A stretch of 64,000 nt of DNA from Peredibacter starrii (GCF_034259205.1 NZ_CP139487.1:124001-188000); one strand, 5' to 3'; positions 10,328 to 19,831 are shown, counted from the stretch's first letter. Notes: generated from the sequence alone by a model not told the origin. A program made the numbers and translations.

Positions 10328-11086
10328 TTATAAACCAAAACATTTTTCCATCGCAATGGCGGCGGCGTTGGAAACGTTAAGGGATTTTATCTCTCCTTGA
10401 GAGGGAAGAGACATGTTTTTCTGCACTAAACGTGCGACAGCATTAGAAAGTCCGGTTTCTTCGGCACCCAGCAGCAAACAAATTTTATTCTGGGTTCGGA
10501 TCTCGTTTTGAGACAAATTTTCGGAAGAATGTTCCGACAACCCTACCGTTAAGTAGCCCGCTTCGTTTAACTGGCCAACAGCACGGCTTAAAGAATTCAC
10601 ACGAATTAGATTCACGTATTCAACTGCACCAGAGGCAATTCGATAGAATGAAGGTGTAAGTCCGAATGATTTTTCAGAGGGAACAAGCACTCCATTTACG
10701 CCATAAAAACAAGCAGCACGAAGAATGGCAGCACCGTTATGTACGTCTGTGATCTGATCAAGAGCAAGAAGACGAGCATTCGGACGCTTTAAATATTCTT
10801 GAAGTGTGAACGTCTGTATCGGAGACGTTTGTAGGTAAATCCCAGAGGGAACACGAGTGAAATCGAGATCCAAATGAGCACAAAGTTTCTTCGCCTGCTC
10901 TTGAAGAGCATGTGAAGAAAGAATATCAGTTTTTACATTGTAGTTTTTAGGAACGATTCGGTGTTTTTTCTGAAGTTCTTGCAGACCTTCATCAGTGGCC
11001 ACCAATTTCATGTGAGAACGAGCAGGGTTTTTAAGCGCGGCCGCAATACTATGTAGTCCAAAAATTAAATCGAAATCAGCGCTCAC
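10328..11086 (-). CDS. RNA 2'-O-ribose methyltransferase, TrmH/RlmB (SpoU) family
   Basis: This SpoU-type SAM-dependent methyltransferase probably makes 2'-O-methylguanosine in 23S rRNA, as RlmB does; TrmH-like tRNA activity cannot be excluded. The protein has 252 residues with an N-terminal substrate-binding domain (FGLHSIAAAL) and the C-terminal knotted domain: DQITDVHNGAAILRAACFYG, then LLGAEETGLS and SLNVSNAAAIAM, the three SpoU motifs. The start is GTG, and its AGGGGG ribosome binding site lies within an imperfect hairpin (11091-11143). Confidence 0.88.
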   Translation of the reverse strand: MSADFDLIFGLHSIAAALKNPARSHMKLVATDEGLQELQKKHRIVPKNYNVKTDILSSHALQEQAKKLCAHLDLDFTRVPSGIYLQTSPIQTFTLQEYLKRPNARLLALDQITDVHNGAAILRAACFYGVNGVLVPSEKSFGLTPSFYRIASGAVEYVNLIRVNSLSRAVGQLNEAGYLTVGLSEHSSENLSQNEIRTQNKICLLLGAEETGLSNAVARLVQKNMSLPSQGEIKSLNVSNAAAIAMEKCFGL

Positions 11087-11178
11087 AGAGGGCCCCCTAA
11101 ATCATTTCACGAGTTTGTCTCTGTATAATGAGTTTAAGGGGCCTATTGCAAGAATTATTTAGGGATTAGGTCCTTTCT

Positions 11179-12909
11179 TCACGCCCAACGGCCAAGTTCT
11201 TCAAGCTTCTTCTTGATCGTCGGAACAAGATCATCTTTCTTCACTTTTAGCGTCTCACCAGTTTTACGAATCTTCACTTCGATTTCACCAGTAGCAAGAT
11301 AATCTCTCTCACCAAGAGTCACACGAAGTGGAAGACCGATCAGATCGGCGTCCTTGAACATTTGACCTGGGCCAAGCTGACGATCATCGAAAAGCGTCTC
11401 TAGACCGGCTTTCTTGATGGAAGAATTGAGTTCTTCAGCAAGGGCCTTAGTCTCTGGAGTTTTTCCAATGAAACAAAGATAAACGTCGTATGGAGCGATT
11501 GAGGCCGGCCAGATGATGCCGTCTTTATCGTTATTTTGCTCAATTGCCGCCGCCATCACACGAGTCATACCAATACCATAACAACCCATAAGAGGTGTTA
11601 CTCCCTTACCTTGCTCGTTTAGTACCGTTACTTTCATTGCCTTCGTGTACTTGTCACCAAGTTGGAAGATGTGACCAACTTCGATCCCTTTTTTAAGTAC
11701 GATTTGATCGTCACCGATGTAATCGCCCTCTTTCGCCAGACGCATGTCTGCGCGGAAGTGCTTAGGTTTAGTATCACGAGCTGGAACGAAGCCCTTCATG
11801 TGGTGTTCTGGCTCGTTAGCGCCCACAACGTATGAAGCGTTCATATCGATCGCCTCATCATAAATTACCTTGAAGCCTTCAGCAGTTGTTCCTGGACCCA
11901 TAAAGCCCTTCACAAGGCCCAAACGATCGAGTTCAGCTTGCTGAGCTGGACGAATGTGTTCAGCGTTTACTTTATTTTTAAACTTAACTTCGTTAAGAGA
12001 ATCATCACCTAGTAGCATCACCATGAAGAACTGGTCTTTACCGTTGATCACAGAGTGCATAACCAGAGATTTTAGTGATTGAGTAATTGGCATGCCGTGG
12101 GCCGCACATACTTCTTCACAGGTCTTCTGGTTTGGAGTCGCGAACTTTGTCAGTTCCGCTGCTGGAGCAGAGGCGATGTTCTTACGAACTGTAATGGCCT
12201 TCTCAATGTTGGCGGCAAATTTTGTACGAGGAATAGTGACGACATAGTCCTCACCGTTATCGGCCACAACCTGAAACTCGTGGGTCTTTGCTCCACCCGC
12301 CGCCATGTTACCGCCGTCAGCTTCAACTGCAATAAATTCCAGACCCATACGACGGAAAATGTTTTCATAAGCGCCGTAGATCTCTTCGTAGAATTTATCC
12401 AAAGAGTCTTTATCGTTATGGAATGAGTAACCGTCTTTCATAATGAATTCACGAGCACGCATAAGACCAAAACGTGGACGAATCTCATCACGGAATTTTG
12501 TATTGATGTGATATAGGCAAACTGGAAGTTGCTTATACGAATTCACCGTACGGCGAAAAAGATCCGTCACCGTTTCTTCGTTTGTCGGAGACACGCAAAG
12601 CTCACGCTCTGCACGGTCCTTCATCTTGAGCATCTGTCCGCCCATGGCGTCCCAGCGACCTGATTCTTGCCAAAGTTCAGCAGGAGTAATTACCGGCATG
12701 AGAACTTCAAAACAGTTGATCTTATCTAGCTCTTCGCGAACGATGTTTTCAATTTTTTTATAGGTTTTGAATGCCATCGGCTGAAGCGTATAAAGACCAG
12801 CGCCAGTCTTATAAATAAGACCTGCACGGATCATCAGTTGTTGTGAAACAACTTCAGCATCGTTTGGAGTTTCTTTTAATGTTTGCCAGTAACCTTGGGA
12901 CAGTCGCAT
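11179..12909 (-). CDS. proS: Prolyl-tRNA synthetase
   Basis: This class II synthetase charges tRNA-Pro. At 576 residues it is the bacterial-type enzyme with an editing domain inserted between motifs 2 and 3 (about residues 225-400; the region with YVVGANEPEHHMKGF). Motif 2 (FRDEIRPRFGLMRAREFIMKD), motif 3 (GCYGIGMTRVMAA) and the anticodon-binding domain at the C terminus are present. Confidence 0.98.
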   Translation of the reverse strand: MRLSQGYWQTLKETPNDAEVVSQQLMIRAGLIYKTGAGLYTLQPMAFKTYKKIENIVREELDKINCFEVLMPVITPAELWQESGRWDAMGGQMLKMKDRAERELCVSPTNEETVTDLFRRTVNSYKQLPVCLYHINTKFRDEIRPRFGLMRAREFIMKDGYSFHNDKDSLDKFYEEIYGAYENIFRRMGLEFIAVEADGGNMAAGGAKTHEFQVVADNGEDYVVTIPRTKFAANIEKAITVRKNIASAPAAELTKFATPNQKTCEEVCAAHGMPITQSLKSLVMHSVINGKDQFFMVMLLGDDSLNEVKFKNKVNAEHIRPAQQAELDRLGLVKGFMGPGTTAEGFKVIYDEAIDMNASYVVGANEPEHHMKGFVPARDTKPKHFRADMRLAKEGDYIGDDQIVLKKGIEVGHIFQLGDKYTKAMKVTVLNEQGKGVTPLMGCYGIGMTRVMAAAIEQNNDKDGIIWPASIAPYDVYLCFIGKTPETKALAEELNSSIKKAGLETLFDDRQLGPGQMFKDADLIGLPLRVTLGERDYLATGEIEVKIRKTGETLKVKKDDLVPTIKKKLEELGRWA

Positions 12910-12917
12910 AGTTCCTC

Positions 12918-13301
12918 TTATTTAAAAAAGCTTTCTTTATAGTAATCTTTGAGTTCGATATAAACTTTTAATTCGCAAGACTCAAGTAGAGTTCCTGCTT
13001 TCACTACCGGAGAAGTATTTTCTACTTCTACGATTTCTAACTCCGTTTCCATTTGCGGGCCCGGACAATTTTTGTAATCAAAAATATAAAGGACCATGTT
13101 GAATCCACCCGGAAGTGCCAGTGGCTCAATCTCTTTCAAATACACGCCTTCACCTTTCATAAAACTCATCATGCTGTTCTGACGGTAGATTGGCAGTTCA
13201 AATGATTGAGTTAACTTATAGTCCTGACCGGGACGAAGATTCTCCCAGGTAGTTGCTAAAGCACTGAATGAAATTAGAAATAAAGCGATAAATAAACGCA
13301 T
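12918..13301 (-). CDS. Secreted protein of unknown function
   Basis: The 127-residue product begins with a clear Sec signal peptide (MRLFIALFLISFSALA, cleavage probably after ALA). The mature part is short, acidic, has two cysteines (CPG and ESCE) that could form a disulphide, and no family I recognise. The start is supported by GGAGGG 4 bases upstream of the ATG. It lies 8 bases before proS on the same strand and is probably cotranscribed with it. Confidence 0.75.
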   Translation of the reverse strand: MRLFIALFLISFSALATTWENLRPGQDYKLTQSFELPIYRQNSMMSFMKGEGVYLKEIEPLALPGGFNMVLYIFDYKNCPGPQMETELEIVEVENTSPVVKAGTLLESCELKVYIELKDYYKESFFK

Positions 13302-13378
13302 GAACCCTCCGTGGTAATCTCTCTATTCTAGCTCAAAGAGAGACATTATGAAATTTAGATCGCACTAGAAGCACTGCT

Positions 13379-13840
13379 TCAACGCATTTTCTTCCAGACG
13401 TCGTAAATCAACTCTCCCTCTACTTTCACGGGATGATGATGAATACTCATACTCTGCTCCGAGAATGGTTTCATGAGCTCTTTATAGACGGCCGCAGTTG
13501 AAAGTCCGTACTGCTCACCTTCTTGGTTAGAGTAAGCAAAATAAACTTCCTTAATTCCTGTCATATACATCGCCGCAAGACACATGGGACAAGGATTTCC
13601 ACTGGCATAAACCACACAACCATCAAGTCGGGGAGATTTTAAAATCTGACTCGCTTTCCGAATGGCAGAGAGCTCAGCGTGATCAGTGGGATCATTGGTT
13701 TTACCAATTTCATTCACACCAGTTGCGAGAACATTTCCATCTTTTACAATCACAGCACCGAAAGGCCGTCCGTGTTCATTCGTCACGTTTTTCCGAGCTA
13801 AATCGATTGCCATTTTTAAGTAATTCTCAGCTGTACTCAT
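13379..13840 (-). CDS. Guanine deaminase-like zinc-dependent deaminase
   Basis: This cytidine-deaminase-fold enzyme has the zinc and catalytic motif HAEL and the PCPMC cysteine pair. The closest recognisable relatives are guanine deaminases of the B. subtilis GuaD type (guanine to xanthine): FGAVIVKDG, NDPTDHAE, YASGNPCPMCLAAMY and YKELMKPF correspond block by block. TadA-type tRNA deaminases are the main alternative. The ATG at 13840 is preferred over a GTG six bases upstream because AGAGG lies five bases before it. It is divergent from the neighbouring acetyltransferase. Confidence 0.8.
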   Translation of the reverse strand: MSTAENYLKMAIDLARKNVTNEHGRPFGAVIVKDGNVLATGVNEIGKTNDPTDHAELSAIRKASQILKSPRLDGCVVYASGNPCPMCLAAMYMTGIKEVYFAYSNQEGEQYGLSTAAVYKELMKPFSEQSMSIHHHPVKVEGELIYDVWKKMR

Positions 13841-13870
13841 AATCACCTCTTGAACTAGACTGAAGCTTAT

Positions 13871-14386
13871 ATGATCACGTTTAGAACCGCCACCCCTACT
13901 GATGCCGATGCTTTGAACCTACTGGTTAACTCAGCTTACAGAGGAGATTCCTCGAAGAAAGGTTGGACCACCGAGGCAGATTTACTAGGTGGGCAGCGCA
14001 CTGATGCAGAGAAAATTCTGGAGATGATCCAGGATCCATTTTCACGTATCGAACTTGCGATGGAAAATGATCAGATTCTCGGATGCGTGTATCTGAAACA
14101 AGAAAATGAAACTCTCTACTTTGGTATGCTAACAGTAAATCCTGATATGCAGGCCAAGGGGATTGGAAAACTACTTTTGAATCATCTCGAAACCGTCGCA
14201 CGACATCTGAAATGCCATACTATTCGCATGACTGTGATCAGTGTGAGGTCTGAGCTCATCGCTTTTTACGAGCGACGTGGCTATCAATTTACGGGGAAAA
14301 CAGAACCGTTTCCGGAAAAGGATCCGCGCTTTGGTCTACCCAAGGCCAAACTTCTCTTTCACGAATTCGCGAAGAAATTAGTGTGA
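13871..14386 (+). CDS. GNAT-family N-acetyltransferase
   Basis: The 171-residue product has the GNAT acetyl-CoA site: MLTVNPDMQAKGIGKLLL (motif A, QxxGxG) and the C-terminal FYERRGYQFTGKTEPFP. The substrate is unknown. The last nine bases overlap the lpxC 3' end on the other strand. Confidence 0.85.
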   Translation: MITFRTATPTDADALNLLVNSAYRGDSSKKGWTTEADLLGGQRTDAEKILEMIQDPFSRIELAMENDQILGCVYLKQENETLYFGMLTVNPDMQAKGIGKLLLNHLETVARHLKCHTIRMTVISVRSELIAFYERRGYQFTGKTEPFPEKDPRFGLPKAKLLFHEFAKKLV

Positions 14387-15295
14387 AACTGTAATGAATT
14401 GCGGAAGCTTATGAGCTTCACGAACTTCTGCCTTAAGAGCAGAGGCCGATACGATTTCATAAGCTGAAGGCGTATCAAGAAGCTTGCGGCAAAGCATGTT
14501 GTGAAGGTTGTGACCTGACTTATAAGTCGTGATCTTACCCGCGATCTCATAACCAAGAAGACTCACGTCTCCGATAGTATCTAAGATTTTGTGGCGAACG
14601 AATTCATTGTTAAAACGAAGACCCTCAGGATTCATCACTTTATAATCATCGAGAACGATGGCGTTATCTAGTGAACCACCTTTAATAAGGCCCTTACGCT
14701 TAAGCATATCTACATCACGTGCAAAACCGAAGGTACGAGCACGAGCGATATCTTGAATGAAAGACTCACATGAGAATTCAAAATCAAAACGCTGAGTCTT
14801 AATTACCGGGTGAGCGAACACGATTGTTGAATCAATCATAAGATTTGAGTGAGGATCAAACTGGGCCCACTTTCCATCTTTTTCTACTCTTACCGTATCA
14901 AGAATCACTAAGAATTTTTTTGATTTATTGAGGTTCTTAATGCCTGTTTCCTTAAGAAGGAAAACGAAAGAAGCACCAGAACCATCCATAATTGGAACTT
15001 CCGGGCCATCGATTTCGATTAAGCAGTTATTAATACCTAAACCATAGAGTGTACCAAGAAGGTGTTCTACAGTATGAACAGCACCAGCGCCTTCGCCGAG
15101 TGTAGTTGCGTTTTCAGTTGTACCAACTGTCAATGCGTTAGCTTTCATAGGTTGAGAACCTGAAATATCAGTACGCACGAACTGGATCCCGAAATCAGCT
15201 TCCTGAGGAATAAGCTTCATGGTCACTTTCTTACCGGAATGAAGTCCAATCCCAGTTACTTTCACATCTTTCGCGAGCGTTCGTTGATAAATCAT
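14378..15295 (-). CDS. lpxC: UDP-3-O-acyl-N-acetylglucosamine deacetylase
   Basis: LpxC carries out the committed step of lipid A synthesis, so the organism has an LPS outer membrane. The protein has 305 residues. The zinc site motif HTVEHLLGTLYG, the DGSGASF block, and the later FNNEFVRHKILDTIGD with the third metal ligand are all present. It is preceded by a TATAAT box at 15331-15336 and appears to be transcribed alone. Confidence 0.98.
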   Translation of the reverse strand: MIYQRTLAKDVKVTGIGLHSGKKVTMKLIPQEADFGIQFVRTDISGSQPMKANALTVGTTENATTLGEGAGAVHTVEHLLGTLYGLGINNCLIEIDGPEVPIMDGSGASFVFLLKETGIKNLNKSKKFLVILDTVRVEKDGKWAQFDPHSNLMIDSTIVFAHPVIKTQRFDFEFSCESFIQDIARARTFGFARDVDMLKRKGLIKGGSLDNAIVLDDYKVMNPEGLRFNNEFVRHKILDTIGDVSLLGYEIAGKITTYKSGHNLHNMLCRKLLDTPSAYEIVSASALKAEVREAHKLPQFITVSH

Positions 15296-15330
15296 TTCTA
15301 ACCTTATAAAAAGTCGTACCTAGCCGTTCA

Positions 15331-15336
15331 ATTATA
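15331..15336 (-). promoter_or_regulatory. Probable -10 box for lpxC
   Basis: A perfect TATAAT on the minus strand lies 36 bases ahead of the lpxC ATG. No convincing -35 box is visible at 16-18 bases. Confidence 0.5.
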
Positions 15337-15409
15337 AACGAATTTTGTAACTTTGTATTAAAGAAAATTGTGCTGTATGTACATGACTTGACTAGATTGG
15401 TCAACGACT

Positions 15410-16393
15410 CTAGGAAATATGTTGAATCGCTATTTCCGACAATAATCGTCCTCTAGGCGTACGAAGGATAAGTCCTTGCTTTAATAGGTACGGTTCATAG
15501 ACTTCTTCGATGGTTTGTTTATCCTCACCAAGCGTTGCTGACAGAGCGTCGATTCCGACTGGCCCACCCTGATAGTAATTTTTCATCACTGAGAGGATTT
15601 TGCGGTCCATAGAGTCGAGTCCGAGGTCATCGATATCAAGGAGACTTAAAGCGGCCTTCACCTCTTTAATTCCCACGGTATGAGTGCCATTTACCAAAGC
15701 GAAGTCACGCACACGACGAAGAATTCGGTTCGCAATACGAGGAGTTCCACGAGAGCGACGAGCGATTTGCATTTTCGCGTCTTCCGCCAAAGTGATGCCC
15801 ATCTTGCGGGCATTATTTAAGATGATGATCGCGAGCATTTCTGGCTCGTAATAATCAAAGTTTAAGTGAGCGGTAAAACGATCGCGCAGAGGATTTGAAA
15901 GAAGGCCCGAACGAGTCGTCGCCCCGATCAATGTAAATTGAGCGAGATCAATTTGCATGGTTCGGGCAGAGGCACCCTGGCCAATTAAGATATCCAGACG
16001 GAAATCTTCCATCGCAGAATAAAGAATTTCTTCCACTGTAATGTGCATACGGTGAATCTCATCAATGAAAAGCACATCGCGAGGTTTTAAGTTCGTCATC
16101 ACCGCCGCGAGGTCACCTTTCTTCTCAATTGCGGGACCTGAAACCACATGAAGTTCAGAACCAAGACCCTTTGCAATCAGCATCGCCAGAGAGGTTTTTC
16201 CCAGACCTGGAGGTCCAGAAAGAAGCACGTGATCCATCGCTGTTTTACGAACGAGGGCCGACTTCACCATAAGGTCGATGTTATCCACGACTTTTGATTG
16301 GCCAATAAATTCAGAGAAATTCTGGGGACGGAGTTGCGCCTCTTGCTCTTTTTCAGTGCGAGTGGTTTCGCCATCCATAATTCTATCCGCCAT
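15410..16393 (-). CDS. ruvB: Holliday junction branch migration helicase RuvB
   Basis: This AAA+ motor drives branch migration with RuvA. The protein has 327 residues: Walker A GPPGLGKTSLA, Walker B DEIHR, the sensor region GATTRSGLLSNPLRDRF, and a C-terminal winged helix (TPRGRLLSEIAIQHI). It lies 3 bases downstream of ruvA. Confidence 0.99.
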   Translation of the reverse strand: MADRIMDGETTRTEKEQEAQLRPQNFSEFIGQSKVVDNIDLMVKSALVRKTAMDHVLLSGPPGLGKTSLAMLIAKGLGSELHVVSGPAIEKKGDLAAVMTNLKPRDVLFIDEIHRMHITVEEILYSAMEDFRLDILIGQGASARTMQIDLAQFTLIGATTRSGLLSNPLRDRFTAHLNFDYYEPEMLAIIILNNARKMGITLAEDAKMQIARRSRGTPRIANRILRRVRDFALVNGTHTVGIKEVKAALSLLDIDDLGLDSMDRKILSVMKNYYQGGPVGIDALSATLGEDKQTIEEVYEPYLLKQGLILRTPRGRLLSEIAIQHIS

Positions 16394-16396
16394 AAA

Positions 16397-17011
16397 TTAC
16401 CTAAGTTCCTTTAAAATCATTTTCACCAGGTCTTCCGGTTTCTTCACGCTACCTTCTTGAAGGTGACGTTGAATCATAGGAAGGACGTCCTGATCCTTGA
16501 AGCCCAGACCCTGACATGCGGCGAGAGTTTCTTTCACCAAGTGGGCGTCCACTTGATTTTCTTTTTTCGTCTTCACCCCTGCTTTCACCGGATTTTCTTT
16601 TACCGCAAAACCAATTTCAAGTTTTGCGATTTTATCTTTAAGTGAAAGGACGATTTGTTCCGCACTTTTCTTTCCTACACCCGGTGCAGATTTTAGCACA
16701 TCGACGTTCTCAAGAGTGATCGATGAAATAATTTGCTGAACGCCTAAGTGAGAAATTAGGGAATAAGCGGACTTTGGCCCAATTCCATTTACATCGAGAA
16801 GCATTTCAAAAAACTTTTTATCTTCAGCGGTCTCAAATCCGTACAAATCCTGAGATTGTTCACGAATGATGTGTGAGATAAAAAGGGCCGTATCACGATT
16901 AGGAACCATCGGCGTTGATGTATGAATTTCGTAACCCACACCCGAGGCAGTTAGTAGCACTGATTTTTGAGAATCAGAATAAACAACTGTGCCTGAAATA
17001 TATCCAATCAT
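16397..17011 (-). CDS. ruvA: Holliday junction branch migration protein RuvA
   Basis: RuvA binds four-way junctions and loads RuvB. The protein has 204 residues: an N-terminal OB fold (MIGYISGTVVY), two helix-hairpin-helix motifs (LDVNGIGPKSAYSLI and SAPGVGKKSAEQIVLSL), a flexible linker and the C-terminal RuvB-binding domain. Its ATG overlaps the ruvC stop codon as ATGA, so the two are translationally coupled. Confidence 0.98.
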   Translation of the reverse strand: MIGYISGTVVYSDSQKSVLLTASGVGYEIHTSTPMVPNRDTALFISHIIREQSQDLYGFETAEDKKFFEMLLDVNGIGPKSAYSLISHLGVQQIISSITLENVDVLKSAPGVGKKSAEQIVLSLKDKIAKLEIGFAVKENPVKAGVKTKKENQVDAHLVKETLAACQGLGFKDQDVLPMIQRHLQEGSVKKPEDLVKMILKELR

Positions 17012-17577
17012 ACTGCCGGTTCCTTAATTTTATGAGCGAGAGCAGAAGCAAGTCCGTTCCCCATCTTTTTTGTTTTCTTCGGTTTTTCGGGAGCGACTAC
17101 CATAGTAGTTCCACGATTTAATAAATGGCAAAGCGCGATTGCTACAGCATCACTTTCATCGTGAGTTTTAAAATTCGTGATACCTAAAATCTGCGCGAGA
17201 ACTTTTTGAATACCTTCTTTATCGGCGTGACCGTGGCCCGCGACCGTAGACTTCACCAGGTTTGGTGAGTATTCATAAATTTTTTGATGATGAGTTTGCG
17301 AAAGCGCCGCGAGCATCGTGCCACGAGATTGAGCGAGCTTAATCAGGGCAGATGGGCTTTTGACGAAAATCAAAGACTCGAGTGCAATTTCATCCGGCGA
17401 ATACTTTTCCATGAGACCCATGGTCTGATCGTAGATGTCTTTTACCCTGTGCAAAAATTCATCGCCCTTATCGAACTTCAGAATGCCGGAAGCAATATAG
17501 TTAATCTTACGACCCTCTTTTTGCAAAAGAGCGTAACCAGCTGTCACAGATCCTGGGTCAATGGCGAGTACAATCAA
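17008..17577 (-). CDS. ruvC: Crossover junction endodeoxyribonuclease RuvC
   Basis: RuvC resolves Holliday junctions. The protein has 189 residues with the four acidic active-site positions visible: AIDPGS (first Asp), IALESLI (Glu), and HDESDAVAIALCH (two Asp). The start codon is TTG, preceded by AGGAA. It is first in ruvC-ruvA-ruvB. Confidence 0.97.
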   Translation of the reverse strand: MIVLAIDPGSVTAGYALLQKEGRKINYIASGILKFDKGDEFLHRVKDIYDQTMGLMEKYSPDEIALESLIFVKSPSALIKLAQSRGTMLAALSQTHHQKIYEYSPNLVKSTVAGHGHADKEGIQKVLAQILGITNFKTHDESDAVAIALCHLLNRGTTMVVAPEKPKKTKKMGNGLASALAHKIKEPAV

Positions 17578-17632
17578 AACGCGTTCCTAGAATAGATATA
17601 CGGAAATTGTACACATGAACGGCGGGTGCCGT

Positions 17633-17812
17633 CTAGCTGGCAGATCTGCCTTTAAGATAATTACCAACGTAGAACACAAAAGAACCAATAACTAGCTGAG
17701 CTAGCTCTAACCTTCCGTAATCACCATTTTGAATACCGGAAATAAAACACAAACCCACAGCAACAAGGCCAAAAATCTGCATTCCTAATCCAACATAAAA
17801 CATTGCTTTCAT
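17633..17812 (-). CDS. Small membrane protein, 59 residues, unknown function
   Basis: This is a short frame read by hand on the minus strand: ATG at 17812, TAG at 17635-17633. The product begins MKAMFYVGLGMQIFGLVAVG and has two hydrophobic helices (about residues 5-26 and 38-54) joined by a polar turn (GIQNGDYGR), ending in a basic tail. The alternating composition and clean helix-turn-helix design look like real protein rather than chance. No strong ribosome binding site precedes the ATG. It lies between ruvC and the divergent folD. Confidence 0.55.
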   Translation of the reverse strand: MKAMFYVGLGMQIFGLVAVGLCFISGIQNGDYGRLELAQLVIGSFVFYVGNYLKGRSAS

Positions 17813-17888
17813 AAAACTAGAGATACTGCACCGACGCTAAATAAGAAAGGACTTTTTGAGGCGAACCTTTTATAGTTTAAAGATATTT

Positions 17889-18755
17889 ATGACTGCAAGA
17901 ATTCTTGCCGCCGCACCAGTGGTGGAACAAATTAAAAAAGACCTCATTCAAAGATGCGAGTCCTTAAAACAACAAGGGCATACGCCATCCATGTGCGTGG
18001 TTTTGGTTGGAAACAATCCGGCCAGTATGAGTTACATCCGCAATAAGAAAAAAATGTGCGAAGAAATTGGTGCTCAATTTCGTCTTGAGCATTTAGACGA
18101 AACCATTTCGGCGGACGAGTTTCTAAAAAAGATGGAAACTCTGAACAATGATCCGAGTATTAACGGCATCATTATTCAACTTCCAGTAAGTGATGAACTA
18201 AAAAATTTAGCGCTTCCTAATTTAGTGAAACCTTCAAAAGACATTGATGGCTTTCACGGCATGAATACTCAGAACTTGTATCTGGGCTCAACTGATCTCT
18301 CCCTCCTTCTTCCATGTACCCCGAAAGGGATCGTGAATCTTTTAAAGTTTTACCAGGTGGAACTTAAAGGGAAGAACGTGGTGGTAGTGGGACGCAGCTT
18401 GATTGTGGGTAAACCACTTTCAATGCTTCTATCTAACTTCGATGCCACTGTGACCATGGCCCACTCTCAAACTAAAAATCTAAGAGACCTGACTCGTCAG
18501 GCGGACATTGTGATCTCAGCGATTGGAAAAGCTCATTTCTTCGATCGCTCTTACTTTGCTCCTGAAAAACATACAATCGTTGTAGACGTAGGTATGAATT
18601 CCCTTGGTGGAAAACTTACTGGTGACGTTGATCAGCACGATGTGATGGATGTTGTTCGTGCCATTACACCGGTTCCAGGTGGCGTGGGCCCGATGACGGT
18701 AGTGAGCCTTATTCAAAATTTAATTTCTGCGACTGAAAATCAATTGAAAGGATAA
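17889..18755 (+). CDS. folD: Bifunctional methylenetetrahydrofolate dehydrogenase/cyclohydrolase
   Basis: FolD interconverts 5,10-methylene- and 10-formyl-tetrahydrofolate. The protein has 288 residues from the ATG at 17889, where family homology starts (MTARILAAAPVV). A TTG at 17856 in the same frame has a better ribosome binding site (AAAGG, 5 bases away) and would add 11 residues, so the true start is open. Key blocks: SYIRNKKKMCEE with the catalytic Lys, PCTPKGI, the NADP-binding GRSLIVGKPLSMLL and PVPGGVGPMT. It is followed directly by gcvT, linking it to one-carbon supply from glycine. Confidence 0.96.
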   Translation: MTARILAAAPVVEQIKKDLIQRCESLKQQGHTPSMCVVLVGNNPASMSYIRNKKKMCEEIGAQFRLEHLDETISADEFLKKMETLNNDPSINGIIIQLPVSDELKNLALPNLVKPSKDIDGFHGMNTQNLYLGSTDLSLLLPCTPKGIVNLLKFYQVELKGKNVVVVGRSLIVGKPLSMLLSNFDATVTMAHSQTKNLRDLTRQADIVISAIGKAHFFDRSYFAPEKHTIVVDVGMNSLGGKLTGDVDQHDVMDVVRAITPVPGGVGPMTVVSLIQNLISATENQLKG

Positions 18756-18757
18756 TT

Positions 18758-19831
18758 ATGACAACTTTAAAGACATATCTTTACGATGAACACGTAAAGC
18801 TTGGGGGGAAGATCGTTCCTTTCGCTGGCTGGGACATGCCGGTTCAGTACTCATCAGTAAAAGATGAAGTTCTTGCGGTAAGAAATAACGTTGGGGTTTT
18901 CGACGTAAGCCACATGGGTGAGTTTTTTGTTGAAGGTGAAGACGCTGAAGCTTTCGTCGATGGACTTGTAACTAATGACATTCAAAACGCACCAATGGGT
19001 AAGGCCATTTACTCTCCACTTTGTCGCGAAAACGGCACAGTGATTGATGACCTTATCGTTTACAAACTTGCTCCAGGTCACGTTCTTGTATGTGTGAATG
19101 CCGGCAACATCGATAAAGACTTTGCTTGGTTTAAATCTAAGCACACTGGTTTTAAGTGTAACCTGACAAACCGCTCAAATGATTACTCGCTTCTGGCGAT
19201 TCAAGGTCCGAAAGCTTTCGAAATTTTAAAACCACTTCTTAAAGATCTTCCGGAAATTGAGTACTACTCAGTTCATGAGACTGCTTTCGAAAATAATCCA
19301 GTGATCGTGGCCCGTACTGGTTATACCGGTGAAGACGGGTTCGAAGTTTTCGGAACTCATGAAGGCACGAAAGCTCTTTGGCAAAAACTTATGAGCGTTG
19401 GTGTAACTCCTTGTGGTCTTGCTGCTCGTGACGTTCTTCGCCTGGAAGTTTGTTACCCGCTTTATGGCCATGAACTTAATGATGAAGTGAATCCTTATGA
19501 TGCAGGTCTTGGCTGGACAGTTAAGGGTGCAAAAACAAATTTTATTGGCAAAGAGGCACTCGCGCCTAAAAAGGCCAATTATAAGCTGGTAAAACTCATC
19601 CTTGAGAAAGGTATTCCTCGTGAAGGTTACCCAGTTTTAAACTCAAAAAATGAACCAATTGGAGTTATTACCAGCGGGACCATGTCAGTGGTTCTGAATA
19701 AAGGTATCGCTTTTGCTCGCATTCAAATTGATAAAGCACCAAGCGATGAAGTATTCATGGTAGATATCAGGCAGAAGCCTTATCCAGCGCAATTAACGAA
19801 AAAACCGTTTGTAACCGGAGGACATAAATAA
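18758..19831 (+). CDS. gcvT: Glycine cleavage system T protein (aminomethyltransferase)
   Basis: GcvT moves the aminomethyl carbon from lipoyl-GcvH to tetrahydrofolate, releasing ammonia. The protein has 357 residues and the typical pattern: GGKIVPFAGWDMPVQY, VGVFDVSHMGE, GPKAFEIL, RTGYTGEDGFEVF and GLAARDVLRLE. It lies two bases after folD and its stop codon overlaps the gcvH start (TAATG), so the three are one operon. Confidence 0.98.
   Translation: MTTLKTYLYDEHVKLGGKIVPFAGWDMPVQYSSVKDEVLAVRNNVGVFDVSHMGEFFVEGEDAEAFVDGLVTNDIQNAPMGKAIYSPLCRENGTVIDDLIVYKLAPGHVLVCVNAGNIDKDFAWFKSKHTGFKCNLTNRSNDYSLLAIQGPKAFEILKPLLKDLPEIEYYSVHETAFENNPVIVARTGYTGEDGFEVFGTHEGTKALWQKLMSVGVTPCGLAARDVLRLEVCYPLYGHELNDEVNPYDAGLGWTVKGAKTNFIGKEALAPKKANYKLVKLILEKGIPREGYPVLNSKNEPIGVITSGTMSVVLNKGIAFARIQIDKAPSDEVFMVDIRQKPYPAQLTKKPFVTGGHK

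Noticed and set aside
11091-11143. Terminator or riboswitch ahead of the rRNA methyltransferase gene
   Set aside because: The GGCCCC/GGGGCC stem has a 31-base loop and a mismatch, no T tract and no recognised aptamer; only a possible effect on the ribosome binding site remains.
17639-17650. 12-bp palindrome GGCAGATCTGCC as an operator
   Set aside because: It lies inside the 3' end of the 59-residue membrane protein frame and may be chance; no second copy was seen nearby.
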